In this document: piece after piece, positions 1-6,278 of the stretch
Position numbering within the stretch: the first letter of the stretch is position 1
Layout: each line of letters begins with the position of its first letter
From: CAZWRK01 sp964635875
Lineage (GTDB): Bacteria; Pseudomonadota; Gammaproteobacteria; Burkholderiales; Aquaspirillaceae
Assembly (NCBI GenBank): GCA_964635875.1
Contig: CAZWRK010000115.1
Coordinates: forward strand, 1-12,947
Length of the DNA stretch: 12,947 bases
Direction: 5' to 3'
Notes under the pieces: generated by a model
Database searches by the model: none
The model's input: only the letters and a program-made list of their open reading frames with translations
What the model was told of the DNA's origin: nothing
Made by a program: the position numbers and the translations under genes

Positions 1-625
1 TACAGGCTATATCCATAGACCTTTGATACATATATAGATTCAGTTTTCCATCTAAAATATTTACTTGCCAGAACATATGACAAGGAGGAAGTGCCATCAT
101 TGAGAGTTGATTAGGATTCCAAGCAGAGCAGATTAAACGACGGTTATCATTTCCGATTCGGATATTTTCTACTATATTCCAGAACTGGTCATAGCCAGAC
201 ACCACACCATTCATAGTATACGGGTCACTAGTGTCGCCATCTGTAGGATAGTGTTCGTTAAATTTTCGCCATTGATAACCATATACGGGACCCAAATCAT
301 TTTCAGTTAATTGTGCATCCTCTTTTTCCTTGCCTTTTAATCTAGAGACAAAGTCTGGTCTGCACCAAAAATCCCAAAAATGACAACCTCTACTTTGATA
401 CCATTCCTTATCCGTTATACCATGAATAAAACCTTCTAATTCAATCCACGTACTTTTTATTGGCAATCGTCTAGTTGTAAGTAATGGAAAACCTTCAGAC
501 ATATTATGTCGAATCATTCTACCAAATACTGATTTCGTTTTAATACCTGTACGGTTTTCTTTCCAAATTCCATTATTAATAATATCTTCAACTAAGATTT
601 TATATTGAATATCTAAACTATTCAT
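1..625 (-). CDS. thyA: Thymidylate synthase, C-terminal part cut by window edge
   Basis: Makes dTMP from dUMP using methylene-tetrahydrofolate, in the cytoplasm. The ATG is at 625 and 208 codons are visible before the left edge. Conserved blocks in order: ENRTG with the phosphate-binding Arg (about residue 25), FPLLTTRRL (46-54), an ELEGFIHGIT block (62-71), GPVYGYQWR (112-120), RRLICSAWNPN (162-172), the catalytic Cys182 in LPPCH, and QRSMD (201-205). The window ends just before the Asn that separates thymidylate synthase from dCMP hydroxymethylase, so that check cannot be made. The overall sequence is much closer to ThyA than to T4 gp42. AAGG lies about 11 nt before the ATG. It follows DHFR and a 57-aa gene, a usual phage grouping because this enzyme consumes folate that DHFR regenerates. 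Family call firm; exact pyrimidine substrate slightly open. Confidence 0.93.
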   Translation of the reverse strand, partial: MNSLDIQYKILVEDIINNGIWKENRTGIKTKSVFGRMIRHNMSEGFPLLTTRRLPIKSTWIELEGFIHGITDKEWYQSRGCHFWDFWCRPDFVSRLKGKEKEDAQLTENDLGPVYGYQWRKFNEHYPTDGDTSDPYTMNGVVSGYDQFWNIVENIRIGNDNRRLICSAWNPNQLSMMALPPCHMFWQVNILDGKLNLYMYQRSMDIAC

Positions 626-628
626 ATA

Positions 629-802
629 TTAAATAACCTTTTCTAGAATATCGACTATTTTGTTAGTTTTTTCTAAAGTTTCTATTCTTTTTATTAAAGA
701 TATAAATATTTGATTGTGTATATCTAAAATTCTATCTGCTAATTTTTGCAATTCATTTAACTTATCGATTTCTTTTTTTAGAGCGTTTATTTCATCTGTC
801 AT
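629..802 (-). CDS. 57-aa predicted coiled-coil protein
   Basis: Small unrecognised protein of 57 residues between DHFR and thymidylate synthase. The ATG at 802 overlaps the DHFR 3' end by 11 nt and has a clear AAGGA eight bases upstream. The TAA lies 3 bp before the thymidylate synthase start. Residues 5-55 are rich in Leu/Ile at heptad-like spacing with many Lys/Glu and no Pro or Gly, so a single amphipathic helix or coiled coil is likely. There are no Cys and no membrane segment. The position suggests co-translation with the two nucleotide enzymes. A structural or oligomerisation role is only a guess. Confidence 0.75.
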   Translation of the reverse strand: MTDEINALKKEIDKLNELQKLADRILDIHNQIFISLIKRIETLEKTNKIVDILEKVI

Positions 803-1361
803 TGTATGTTTCCTTTTTATAATAATAAATTTTTATTTTTCCTAAAATTTTTGTATCTAAAATCTTAGTAATAGAATGTTTAAACTCAAATAGGTGTGGA
901 AAATATAGTCTTGTATCACAATTATGATTTCCAGAAATACCAGTAACTACCATTTCATCTATTAAATGTTTGTTTAAAAACCATTCGTAGATTTGTTTTC
1001 CACCAATCACAAAAGGCCTATCAGCTTTAATATTTTCACATACTTTACATGCTGTTTCTGGTGAATCAACAAATAAAAAACCCATGCTCCATAATGATTT
1101 ATATTGAGTATAATCTTCATCATCGGTAGAATATAAATACCGAAGAGTATCAAGTTCTTTTTTAGAGATAACAATATTTAATCTATTTTTAAGAGGTTCT
1201 CTTCTTGGAAGAGTACGATAAGTATTTCCTCCCATAATTACTACATGATTTTCGGTAGTTTCTTTAAAATGCTTCATATCTTCAGATATACGCCAAGGAA
1301 TATCTCCATTTTTTGCAATTCCATTATAATCATCCATTGCCACTATAAGACTGTATTGCAT
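792..1361 (-). CDS. folA: Dihydrofolate reductase
   Basis: Reduces dihydrofolate to tetrahydrofolate with NADPH, replenishing the cofactor oxidised by thymidylate synthase. The 189-aa protein is slightly longer than the roughly 160-aa bacterial enzyme. Visible motifs: the N-terminal SLIVAMD strand, the Met20-loop region GIAKNGDIPW (14-23), an acidic substrate-binding residue in ISEDMKHFK (Asp28 is the E. coli Asp27 equivalent), the cofactor motif VIMGGNTYRTLP (41-52) and the second glycine motif FVIGGKQIYEWF. The usual MGRxTW is MGGNTY here, so the Arg after MG is replaced by Gly. The ATG at 1361 has GAGGGAATT just upstream and overlaps the ParB-like gene by 19 nt. The last 11 nt overlap the coiled-coil gene. 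Confidence 0.95.
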   Translation of the reverse strand: MQYSLIVAMDDYNGIAKNGDIPWRISEDMKHFKETTENHVVIMGGNTYRTLPRREPLKNRLNIVISKKELDTLRYLYSTDDEDYTQYKSLWSMGFLFVDSPETACKVCENIKADRPFVIGGKQIYEWFLNKHLIDEMVVTGISGNHNCDTRLYFPHLFEFKHSITKILDTKILGKIKIYYYKKETYNDR

Positions 1362-1831
1362 AATTCCCTCAACGTGTGTACTGTTCGTTTCTCTTTATAT
1401 CTATAACTGTATTTTTTAGTCCAATTAGTTATATAATTGAATTTATCTATTACATACCACTCTGTTAATTCATCTAACGTATCAGATTTATATTCCCAGA
1501 AATCAGGTAAACGACATTCTATTCTTGGGTCATAAGGTGTTACATATCCACAATTTAAATTAATTGAATCTAATTTCTGATAAGTATAATTTTTAATTTC
1601 TACATAGCATTCATCTATTTTACCATAATGATAATCTATAGCAGCAAGCCTATGATGTCCATCATGACACCATAATTGGTCATCTTCGGTCTGAATTAAA
1701 ACTATAGGTCCACGTTGATTATTAAGTATTAAATCACAATAATCTTTAACCATAATTAGTTCTTTGGCCTTTTGAGGATTACGAAACCTATTATATGTAG
1801 GAATTATTTTTGATGTATTAAGAGTTGACAT
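1343..1831 (-). CDS. ParB/sulfiredoxin-fold-like protein
   Basis: A 162-aa protein with the signature CHDGHHRLAA at about residues 55-64. This matches the core (G/D)xHxR-Ala-Ala element of the ParB/sulfiredoxin (ParB N-terminal nuclease-like) superfamily. The strand before it (IVLIQTEDDQLW, 43-54) and the variable helix region after it fit the fold. There is no HTH DNA-binding domain of plasmid ParB type, so this is a single-domain phage version rather than a partition protein. Family members include nucleases, CTP/ATP-binding switches and regulators. The activity here is unknown. The gene overlaps both neighbours by 14-19 nt and sits between the deoxynucleotidase/69-aa pair and DHFR, so it is co-transcribed with nucleotide-metabolism genes. 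The Shine-Dalgarno sequence before the ATG is weak. Confidence 0.7.
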   Translation of the reverse strand: MSTLNTSKIIPTYNRFRNPQKAKELIMVKDYCDLILNNQRGPIVLIQTEDDQLWCHDGHHRLAAIDYHYGKIDECYVEIKNYTYQKLDSINLNCGYVTPYDPRIECRLPDFWEYKSDTLDELTEWYVIDKFNYITNWTKKYSYRYKEKRTVHTLRELCNTVL

Positions 1832-2027
1832 AGTTTTTCATATCTATAATTTTGTCTGGAGAAAATTGAACAAACTCTTCTGGTAAAAAATCCTCAAGTT
1901 TAATTTTTTTAGTAACAAATGGAGCTACAGACCCTTCACCAATAGTTACTTCTTTTTTATTTTTATCAATAATTAAGAAATGACAATTCGGGGTAGAATC
2001 ATACTCAAAATAACCTCTTGGTTTCAT
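1818..2027 (-). CDS. Hypothetical protein, 69 aa
   Basis: Unrecognised small protein. I take the ATG at 2027 rather than the upstream TTG at 2033. The 5' end lies inside the deoxynucleotidase 3' end and the 3' end overlaps the ParB-like start by 14 nt, so it belongs to a tightly coupled set. The sequence alternates beta-type stretches (HFLIIDKN, KEVTIGEG) with a C-terminal acidic FLPEEFVQF segment, suggesting a small mostly beta protein. There are no metal-binding motifs or membrane segments. Confidence 0.65.
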   Translation of the reverse strand: MKPRGYFEYDSTPNCHFLIIDKNKKEVTIGEGSVAPFVTKKIKLEDFLPEEFVQFSPDKIIDMKNYVNS

Positions 2028-2553
2028 TTTCAATTCTTTCTAGTTCATTAAAGACATAAGTAATTGGGTCATCAGCAAACTGTCTATTACTATTCCAGAC
2101 TTGTGGAAATAGAATTACGTGACCACCAGCTTCTTTAAATTCTTTACATTTTAAGTCATTATCATCAATTAAGACTCTATTTTGTCCAGCACACAGATAT
2201 TTGTGTTTAGTAAGGATTACACGTCCACCAAATTTTGTATGTTTATTTAACCATGCTATCTTACCAGAAGCACAAGATGGTGTAATATGAGGTGCAGAAA
2301 GAATATAACTTTCATATCTATCAGCTAAATTCAATAAAGAATTAAGCCAGTCACACGGAGGAATATGTTCCCACCAATCATGAATAGCATCAATTTTTTT
2401 CCACATTTGACTTTTTGTAATACCTAGTTGAGAAGCAATATCACAACTATTATTCCAATTTTTTATTATTTCAGCATAATTTGCATCAAAAGTTTCACAA
2501 ACCTTTCTATTAAAATCTGCCAAAACCCCATCTTGGTCCCAAAAAAGTATCAT
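2005..2553 (-). CDS. 5'(3')-deoxyribonucleotidase-like HAD phosphatase
   Basis: Predicted to dephosphorylate deoxynucleoside monophosphates in the cytoplasm. At 182 aa it has the usual size of the NT5C-like family. HAD motif I is WDQDGVLADF (residues 5-14), with the nucleophile Asp6 and the general acid Asp8. Motif II is the Ser in YILSAP (about residue 86). A family-typical SGKIAWLNKH (96-105) and Lys116 in ILTKHK provide motif III candidates. Motif IV is LIDDN (128-132). The aromatic-rich insert between residues 26 and 70 is the small cap that chooses substrate. It is near DHFR and thymidylate synthase, consistent with adjusting dNMP pools. A 28-bp gap separates it from the upstream CxxC gene. 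The Shine-Dalgarno sequence is poor. Confidence 0.85.
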   Translation of the reverse strand: MILFWDQDGVLADFNRKVCETFDANYAEIIKNWNNSCDIASQLGITKSQMWKKIDAIHDWWEHIPPCDWLNSLLNLADRYESYILSAPHITPSCASGKIAWLNKHTKFGGRVILTKHKYLCAGQNRVLIDDNDLKCKEFKEAGGHVILFPQVWNSNRQFADDPITYVFNELERIENETKRLF

Positions 2554-2581
2554 AATTTTTAAACTTTCTGTGTATTATTAT

Positions 2582-2749
2582 TTAGAAATCAGTAAAATCT
2601 TTTTTGTTCAACTGTCTACCAAGTCGTTCTTCTATACAACCAACACATAAAAAACCATCTTCGTGTTTATTATTAGCTATTTTCCATAGATAGTCATGAA
2701 TCATATAGTATTCAAGCTCTGTGTCTACACCACAATCTTTACAAAGCAT
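2582..2749 (-). CDS. 55-aa zinc-ribbon-like mini-protein
   Basis: Short gene of 55 codons. The ATG at 2749 overlaps the acetyltransferase stop (TGATG), with GAGGA about 12 nt upstream. The protein has CKDC (3-6) and CVGC (35-38), enough for one four-cysteine zinc site, separated by a YYMIHDYLWKIA helix. After the second pair comes IEERLGRQL and a DF near the end. I recall this arrangement (CxxCG, YYM, LCxGCxExRLGR, DF) from small uncharacterised proteins of phages and bacteria, but no function is established. Confidence 0.75.
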   Translation of the reverse strand: MLCKDCGVDTELEYYMIHDYLWKIANNKHEDGFLCVGCIEERLGRQLNKKDFTDF

Positions 2750-3186
2750 CACAAAGATATCCTCATACCAGTCTCGTGTTTTTTAAATCCAAGTTTTTCA
2801 TAAAATCCAACGTTTTTATCTGAACAATCTAATATGATTTTGTAACAACCCATACTTCTGGCCTGTTCAATCATATGCTTAATAAGCGCCTTACCAATTC
2901 CAAGACCTTGGTATTTGGGTAGTACAGCAACATCTTCTAAATGTGCTGCCCGACCCATATTGTGATAAACCTTTTCTTCATATAACAGAGCGGCGCTACA
3001 AACTACTATTTCACCAAGATTTACATCGTCTACTATACCAAGAAAAACTTCTTTATATGAATTATCATAAACATCAAACCATGCTTCCCACTGTGTCCGA
3101 TTTAAATCAACCATACCAAATGTCGACATAAGCTCTAAATAAGACACTTTATCTTTTGGTTCCAATAATCGATATCTAATTTTCAT
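2749..3186 (-). CDS. GNAT acetyltransferase, GNA1-like (glucosamine-phosphate N-acetyltransferase type)
   Basis: A 145-aa complete GNAT-fold protein. Motif A is HLEDVAV (82-88) followed by the acetyl-CoA pyrophosphate loop QGLGIG (93-98). GCYKIILDCSDKN (113-125) and FYEKLGFKKHETGM (128-141) then follow. That C-terminal block closely resembles eukaryotic-type glucosamine-6-phosphate N-acetyltransferase (GNA1), so an amino-sugar phosphate is the best substrate guess, though other amine acceptors are possible. The start at 3186 has GGAA about 9 nt upstream and overlaps the preceding gene by 11 nt. In a phage this could feed modified sugars to a glycosyltransferase, such as the one 1 kb upstream, or acetylate an antitoxin-like or antibiotic-like target. 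GNAT fold is sure; substrate is inference. Confidence 0.85.
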   Translation of the reverse strand: MKIRYRLLEPKDKVSYLELMSTFGMVDLNRTQWEAWFDVYDNSYKEVFLGIVDDVNLGEIVVCSAALLYEEKVYHNMGRAAHLEDVAVLPKYQGLGIGKALIKHMIEQARSMGCYKIILDCSDKNVGFYEKLGFKKHETGMRISL

Positions 3187-3538
3187 ATTTTAATTTCCAT
3201 GCTTTTGCGTAATCAACAAAATTATTTACATATTTTCTTAAATCGTTGTCTAGATATTGTTTTCCACATAAATCACAACATGGTGTACAATGTCGTATAT
3301 CTTTATTACCATGACACTCACAAGTACAAATACCATGTTCTATTGTTAGACCATCAGAAAATAAATCAGGATTTCTACCAGCAAAGTCATTTTTTCTGGC
3401 TTTTTCATCACTATAATAGAAAAGTATTTGCCCAATTGCTTCTAAATGATTTTTACCGATGCCAACCATTGGTGTGCCACTTATACTAATCGGGTCGGCG
3501 ATTATTCCACGACTATCAATATACAACCTAATTTTCAT
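3176..3538 (-). CDS. Hypothetical protein with Cys/His cluster, 120 aa
   Basis: Unrecognised 120-aa protein. The middle carries a dense metal-binding-type cluster: C71, C73, C75, H76, then H83, C84, C87, C88 and C91 (CTCECH followed by HCTPCCDLC). That is enough for one or two zinc ions. The N-terminal 40 residues look like a beta strand and helix (KIRLYIDSRG, NHLEAIGQILF), and the C-terminus is helical and basic. The ATG at 3538 has AAGGG five bases upstream, a strong signal. Both ends overlap neighbours by 11 nt. The N-terminus begins MKIR, as does the downstream acetyltransferase, but I see no further homology. Confidence 0.7.
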   Translation of the reverse strand: MKIRLYIDSRGIIADPISISGTPMVGIGKNHLEAIGQILFYYSDEKARKNDFAGRNPDLFSDGLTIEHGICTCECHGNKDIRHCTPCCDLCGKQYLDNDLRKYVNNFVDYAKAWKLKYEN

Positions 3539-3818
3539 TTACGCCCTTCCAAGATTGAAGCGGATGAACAAACGTCTCTTCTATATCCTTAACTGTTTTT
3601 GTTTGGATTTCAATTCGAGCAAGAAATTTCTTTTCAAAGTCTGTACCACTATACTTATTAGTGAAATACTTTACTGCGTTACTACGAAAGTCTGGCTGAG
3701 AAATAATAAACAAAATATCAGCAAATGTTTCTGGATTAAAATCACCAACGATATCCATCATGCCATTTTGGTCAATTTTAAAATATGGCGTACCTAATTT
3801 ATCTTCTTCTTGATGCAT
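3528..3818 (-). CDS. Hypothetical protein, 96 aa
   Basis: Unrecognised 96-aa protein with no Cys and no membrane segment. The start at 3818 shares one base with the stop of the preceding gene (TAATG) and has AGGTG four bases upstream. The phrase FNPETFADILFIISQPDF (about 27-44) looks like an amphipathic helix. The C-terminal half is charged. It shares a start-to-stop coupled arrangement with its neighbours, so it is probably expressed with the acetyltransferase group. Confidence 0.65.
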   Translation of the reverse strand: MHQEEDKLGTPYFKIDQNGMMDIVGDFNPETFADILFIISQPDFRSNAVKYFTNKYSGTDFEKKFLARIEIQTKTVKDIEETFVHPLQSWKGVNEN

Positions 3819-4090
3819 TATTCACCTATAACTAAAACTTCGTTGGTTGGAGTAAAAGTAAATTCGCTACCTTGATAAACATATTTAATATCTCCGTCTA
3901 ATACAATTAAACCATTTTTATTATAGTGTAATACTAAAAATTCATTATTTCTTAATTTAAGTACTACTATTCTTATGATATCATCTAATGTAACCGGTCC
4001 AGGTTTGGTAAATTTATAAATACCTGGTTTATTTTTAATATCATCAAATGATAAATTTTGATATTTAGGTTGAAAAGTTACTGTTGCCAT
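3818..4090 (-). CDS. Hypothetical beta-rich protein, 90 aa
   Basis: Unrecognised 90-aa protein. Starting at an ATG at 4090 inside the glycosyltransferase 3' end (26-nt overlap), it has a textbook GGAG seven bases upstream. Predicted content is mostly beta: RIVVLKLRNNEFLVLHYN, GLIVLDGDIKYVY and a final EVLVIGE. A KPGIYKF segment near residue 22 is seen in several small SH3- or OB-like domains, but this is not enough for a family call. Confidence 0.65.
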   Translation of the reverse strand: MATVTFQPKYQNLSFDDIKNKPGIYKFTKPGPVTLDDIIRIVVLKLRNNEFLVLHYNKNGLIVLDGDIKYVYQGSEFTFTPTNEVLVIGE

Positions 4091-5129
4091 TTAAAATCTC
4101 CAATAATTGTTTGGATGAGTGTTCCCAAGTAAAACTAGACACATCTTGTCCAGAATCATATTTGTTATCTAGCCATAGCCAATAAATTTCTTTTAATTGA
4201 TGAGCAAAAGATTTAATATTATCTGAAGTAATTTCACCCCAGATACCTTGACCAAAAAACCATTTACCATCTATAGCTAATTCTTTTTTATTTAATTTAA
4301 TCCCATGAGTAGTAAATTCACTATGTCCAGAATAGTCTGAATAGACACAAGGAATGTTACAAGCAAGCATTTCTAATAAATCAAGATTCCATCCTTCAGC
4401 CCGAGCAGGAAACAGACCACAGTCGGTCTGACGCATTAGATTAGCCAATTGTTCTTGCGTATCAAGACGACCAACAAAAGAAATATTATAATTTTGTAAT
4501 TTTTTGTTGTAATAATTAATCCAAGAATCTGTTTCTTCTTGAGTATAGAACGGATTGTGACAACACATAACTAAACTTACAGGGTCTTCAGGAGAAAAGG
4601 CAAGAGAAAATATCTCTGGTATAATATCGTGTCCTTTTCGAATCTCCCACTTACCCACGTTCAAAACTGTGAACAGTTCATTCTTTGGTCGTTCTTTAGG
4701 ATAGAATATTCCCGGGTCATATCCAAGATTCACAATCCCGACAGTATTCGTGAGACCATTTTTATGACAGACTTCTTCAGCCCATTTAGTACAATTAATA
4801 ATCTGTACTTTAGATAGTTCTGATTTTTCTTGTTCAGTAAAGGTATCAAGTTCAAATATAGGCATCTGGTAGTGAGGACCGGTCAAAACTTCTGGAAACG
4901 AGCAATTATGGGCATGCCAGACTTTAACTGATGGAACAGTAGTCTCTGTGGTTTTTGAATTCTCAAGACCCCAATATATATCTTCTTTCTCTTTGCTTTC
5001 AAATTCTAGATTTCCAATAGGTAATAAATTAACTTTTACTCCTAATTTTCTAAGTTGAATTAATAGATTTATTGTAACTCGTCCATATGATAATTTATTT
5101 ACTCCCCCAATCAAATTAATTTCTTGCAT
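4065..5129 (-). CDS. GT-B (GT4-like) glycosyltransferase
   Basis: A 354-aa retaining-type glycosyltransferase that would move a sugar from a nucleotide donor to an unknown acceptor. The N-terminal acceptor half opens with a glycine-containing INLIGGVNKLSYGRV loop. The donor half starts at FTVLNVGKWEIRKGHDII (153-170), with the Arg/Lys that contact the donor phosphates. The EX7E motif is E245 to E253, in the run PARAEGW then LDLLEMLA. IPCVYSDYSGHSEF follows and closes the donor site. There is no membrane helix, so it is cytoplasmic. The ATG at 5129 overlaps the small HNH gene by 14 nt, whose 3' end carries an AAGG. Acceptor candidates are phage DNA, virion proteins or host surface; nothing in sequence decides. 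Confidence 0.9.
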   Translation of the reverse strand: MQEINLIGGVNKLSYGRVTINLLIQLRKLGVKVNLLPIGNLEFESKEKEDIYWGLENSKTTETTVPSVKVWHAHNCSFPEVLTGPHYQMPIFELDTFTEQEKSELSKVQIINCTKWAEEVCHKNGLTNTVGIVNLGYDPGIFYPKERPKNELFTVLNVGKWEIRKGHDIIPEIFSLAFSPEDPVSLVMCCHNPFYTQEETDSWINYYNKKLQNYNISFVGRLDTQEQLANLMRQTDCGLFPARAEGWNLDLLEMLACNIPCVYSDYSGHSEFTTHGIKLNKKELAIDGKWFFGQGIWGEITSDNIKSFAHQLKEIYWLWLDNKYDSGQDVSSFTWEHSSKQLLEILNGNSNFST

Positions 5130-5427
5130 TATCTGCTACCTTTTTACATATATCTATATAGTATTCTTGACTATATTCCTGTTTCATATAATTTACATCT
5201 TTGTGTAACCATTGAACATTACCTTCAATATATCCTAATTTAGAATCTATTCTATCTAAAGATGCTGTTATTTTTTTATTTGTGGTTAATCCAAATGTAA
5301 GTTCTACTCCAGATAAATTACATCTAAAATCTTGTTCTTCTAATAACTTATCTAAATAATCACTGGTTAAATTATAATCCAATTGTTTAATTCTTGCTGT
5401 ATATTCTATTTTTGTTAAATGATTCAT
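5116..5427 (-). CDS. Small HNH endonuclease (homing type), HNH-A
   Basis: A 103-aa protein made of little more than an HNH nuclease domain. C-terminal blocks: CNLSG (about 36-40), ASLDRIDSKLGYIEGNVQW, then LHKDVNYMKQE and a YYIDICKKVADN helix. These match residues 183-243 of the plus-strand HNH protein, so the two are diverged paralogs; it lacks that protein's zinc modules. The start is uncertain: ATG codons at 5427, 5436, 5439 and 5451 are in frame, and none has a strong Shine-Dalgarno signal. I chose 5427 because homology begins there. It overlaps the upstream gene by at least 41 nt and the glycosyltransferase by 14 nt. Predicted to nick or cut DNA, probably for its own spread. Confidence 0.82.
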   Translation of the reverse strand: MNHLTKIEYTARIKQLDYNLTSDYLDKLLEEQDFRCNLSGVELTFGLTTNKKITASLDRIDSKLGYIEGNVQWLHKDVNYMKQEYSQEYYIDICKKVADNARN

Positions 5428-5716
5428 ATAATGCATCATATAAATATTCATTATAAATTGGAGACTCAACTTTTGTTCTATGAACAGATATACCACATTT
5501 AGCAAATTTATGTGATAAAGATTTTGCGAAGTTTATCGCTTCTTCTTTATTTATAAATTTTTTAATTATAGATGTCATATGTTGCGTATCAATATTTTGT
5601 CCACATATATTTAAAGACTCAATTTCAATACATTTAATATGTGCTAAAGAACATATATTTTTAAACATATTAGCGTCATCTAAGTTTACTGTGATATGAA
5701 TTTCAAAAGTCTTCAC
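5387..5716 (-). CDS. Conserved 'FEIHIT' hypothetical protein, possibly shortened, 109 aa
   Basis: I start it at GTG 5716, eight bases after GAGGT, rather than the TTG at 5722. It overlaps the methyltransferase-like gene by 14 nt. It opens KTFEIHITVN and has QHMTSIIKK near the middle and GISVHRTKVES about residue 80. I associate this pattern with an uncharacterised family in which a beta-alpha unit precedes a second half that starts with another E/YxH strand. Here the protein ends soon after the RTKVES element, inside the HNH gene, so the C-terminal half may be missing. Function unknown. Confidence 0.65.
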   Translation of the reverse strand: MKTFEIHITVNLDDANMFKNICSLAHIKCIEIESLNICGQNIDTQHMTSIIKKFINKEEAINFAKSLSHKFAKCGISVHRTKVESPIYNEYLYDALYESFNKNRIYSKN

Positions 5717-6278
5717 GTTCAATTACCTCGATTCCAATACCAAAATCAACTATACCGGTTCCTGTAGCGTGTCCTACATCAGTAAAGTTATATTTGTCAA
5801 GTTTAATAGAATTCCAAAACGCACGCATCTCATCATTCAAAAATATATCATCACATATAAGAATACCTTTAAATCCCTCAATAACTAACTTAGCATAAAT
5901 AATACGTTCTAATTGTCCATAATGTGGGTCTACATCTAGAAGTATTATTTTTGAATATTTTGCCATAATAGATATTACAGCATCTTTTTCATTAAAGGTA
6001 ATATTTTCTTTTTTAAATCGTTTAGGTTTAATATCTACATCATAAGAATGAACATGATTTGTGGGATTTTGAGACAGAGCTAATGCTGATGCTCCAAACA
6101 GTGTACCAAAATCTGAGATATAACAATTATTAAACTGTTTAGATATATAAGATAATAGTCTATAATGTTCTCTTTTATTTTTTACATGTGCATATTCTTG
6201 ATACTCAACAAGTTTATCGAACTCTGGTATACATTCTAATTTTACTTTATTTTTATCTAATACTAATTTATCAGGCAT
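5703..6278 (-). CDS. Class I SAM-dependent methyltransferase-like protein
   Basis: A 191-aa Rossmann-type protein. SDFGTLFGASALAL (55-68) corresponds to SAM-binding motif I and HVHSYDVD (75-82) to the strand-2 acidic residue that holds the ribose. IILLDVDPHYGQLER (111-125) and GILICDDIFLNDEMRAFWN (138-156) fit the Methyltransf_24-type pattern of small-molecule or sugar methyltransferases. The motif I glycines are reduced (G-x-x-x-G-A-S), so activity is likely but not certain. There is no DNA-methyltransferase catalytic motif (no DPPY or PC), so a role in DNA modification by direct base methylation is unlikely. The ATG at 6278 overlaps the ligase stop by 8 nt, with no good Shine-Dalgarno, suggesting translational coupling. 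Confidence 0.7.
   Translation of the reverse strand: MPDKLVLDKNKVKLECIPEFDKLVEYQEYAHVKNKREHYRLLSYISKQFNNCYISDFGTLFGASALALSQNPTNHVHSYDVDIKPKRFKKENITFNEKDAVISIMAKYSKIILLDVDPHYGQLERIIYAKLVIEGFKGILICDDIFLNDEMRAFWNSIKLDKYNFTDVGHATGTGIVDFGIGIEVIEREDF

Noticed and set aside
1..625. dCMP hydroxymethylase instead of thymidylate synthase
   Set aside because: Sequence blocks match ThyA much better than T4 gp42; the deciding Asn/Asp lies outside the window, so it is not fully excluded.
3199..3797. Two plus-strand open frames opposite the 120-aa and 96-aa genes
   Set aside because: They lie antisense to coupled minus-strand genes with good Shine-Dalgarno signals, have no such signal themselves, and encode Tyr/His/Leu-rich sequence typical of shadow frames.
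4629..4817. Plus-strand open frame within the glycosyltransferase
   Set aside because: Fully antisense to a well-supported enzyme and without motifs.
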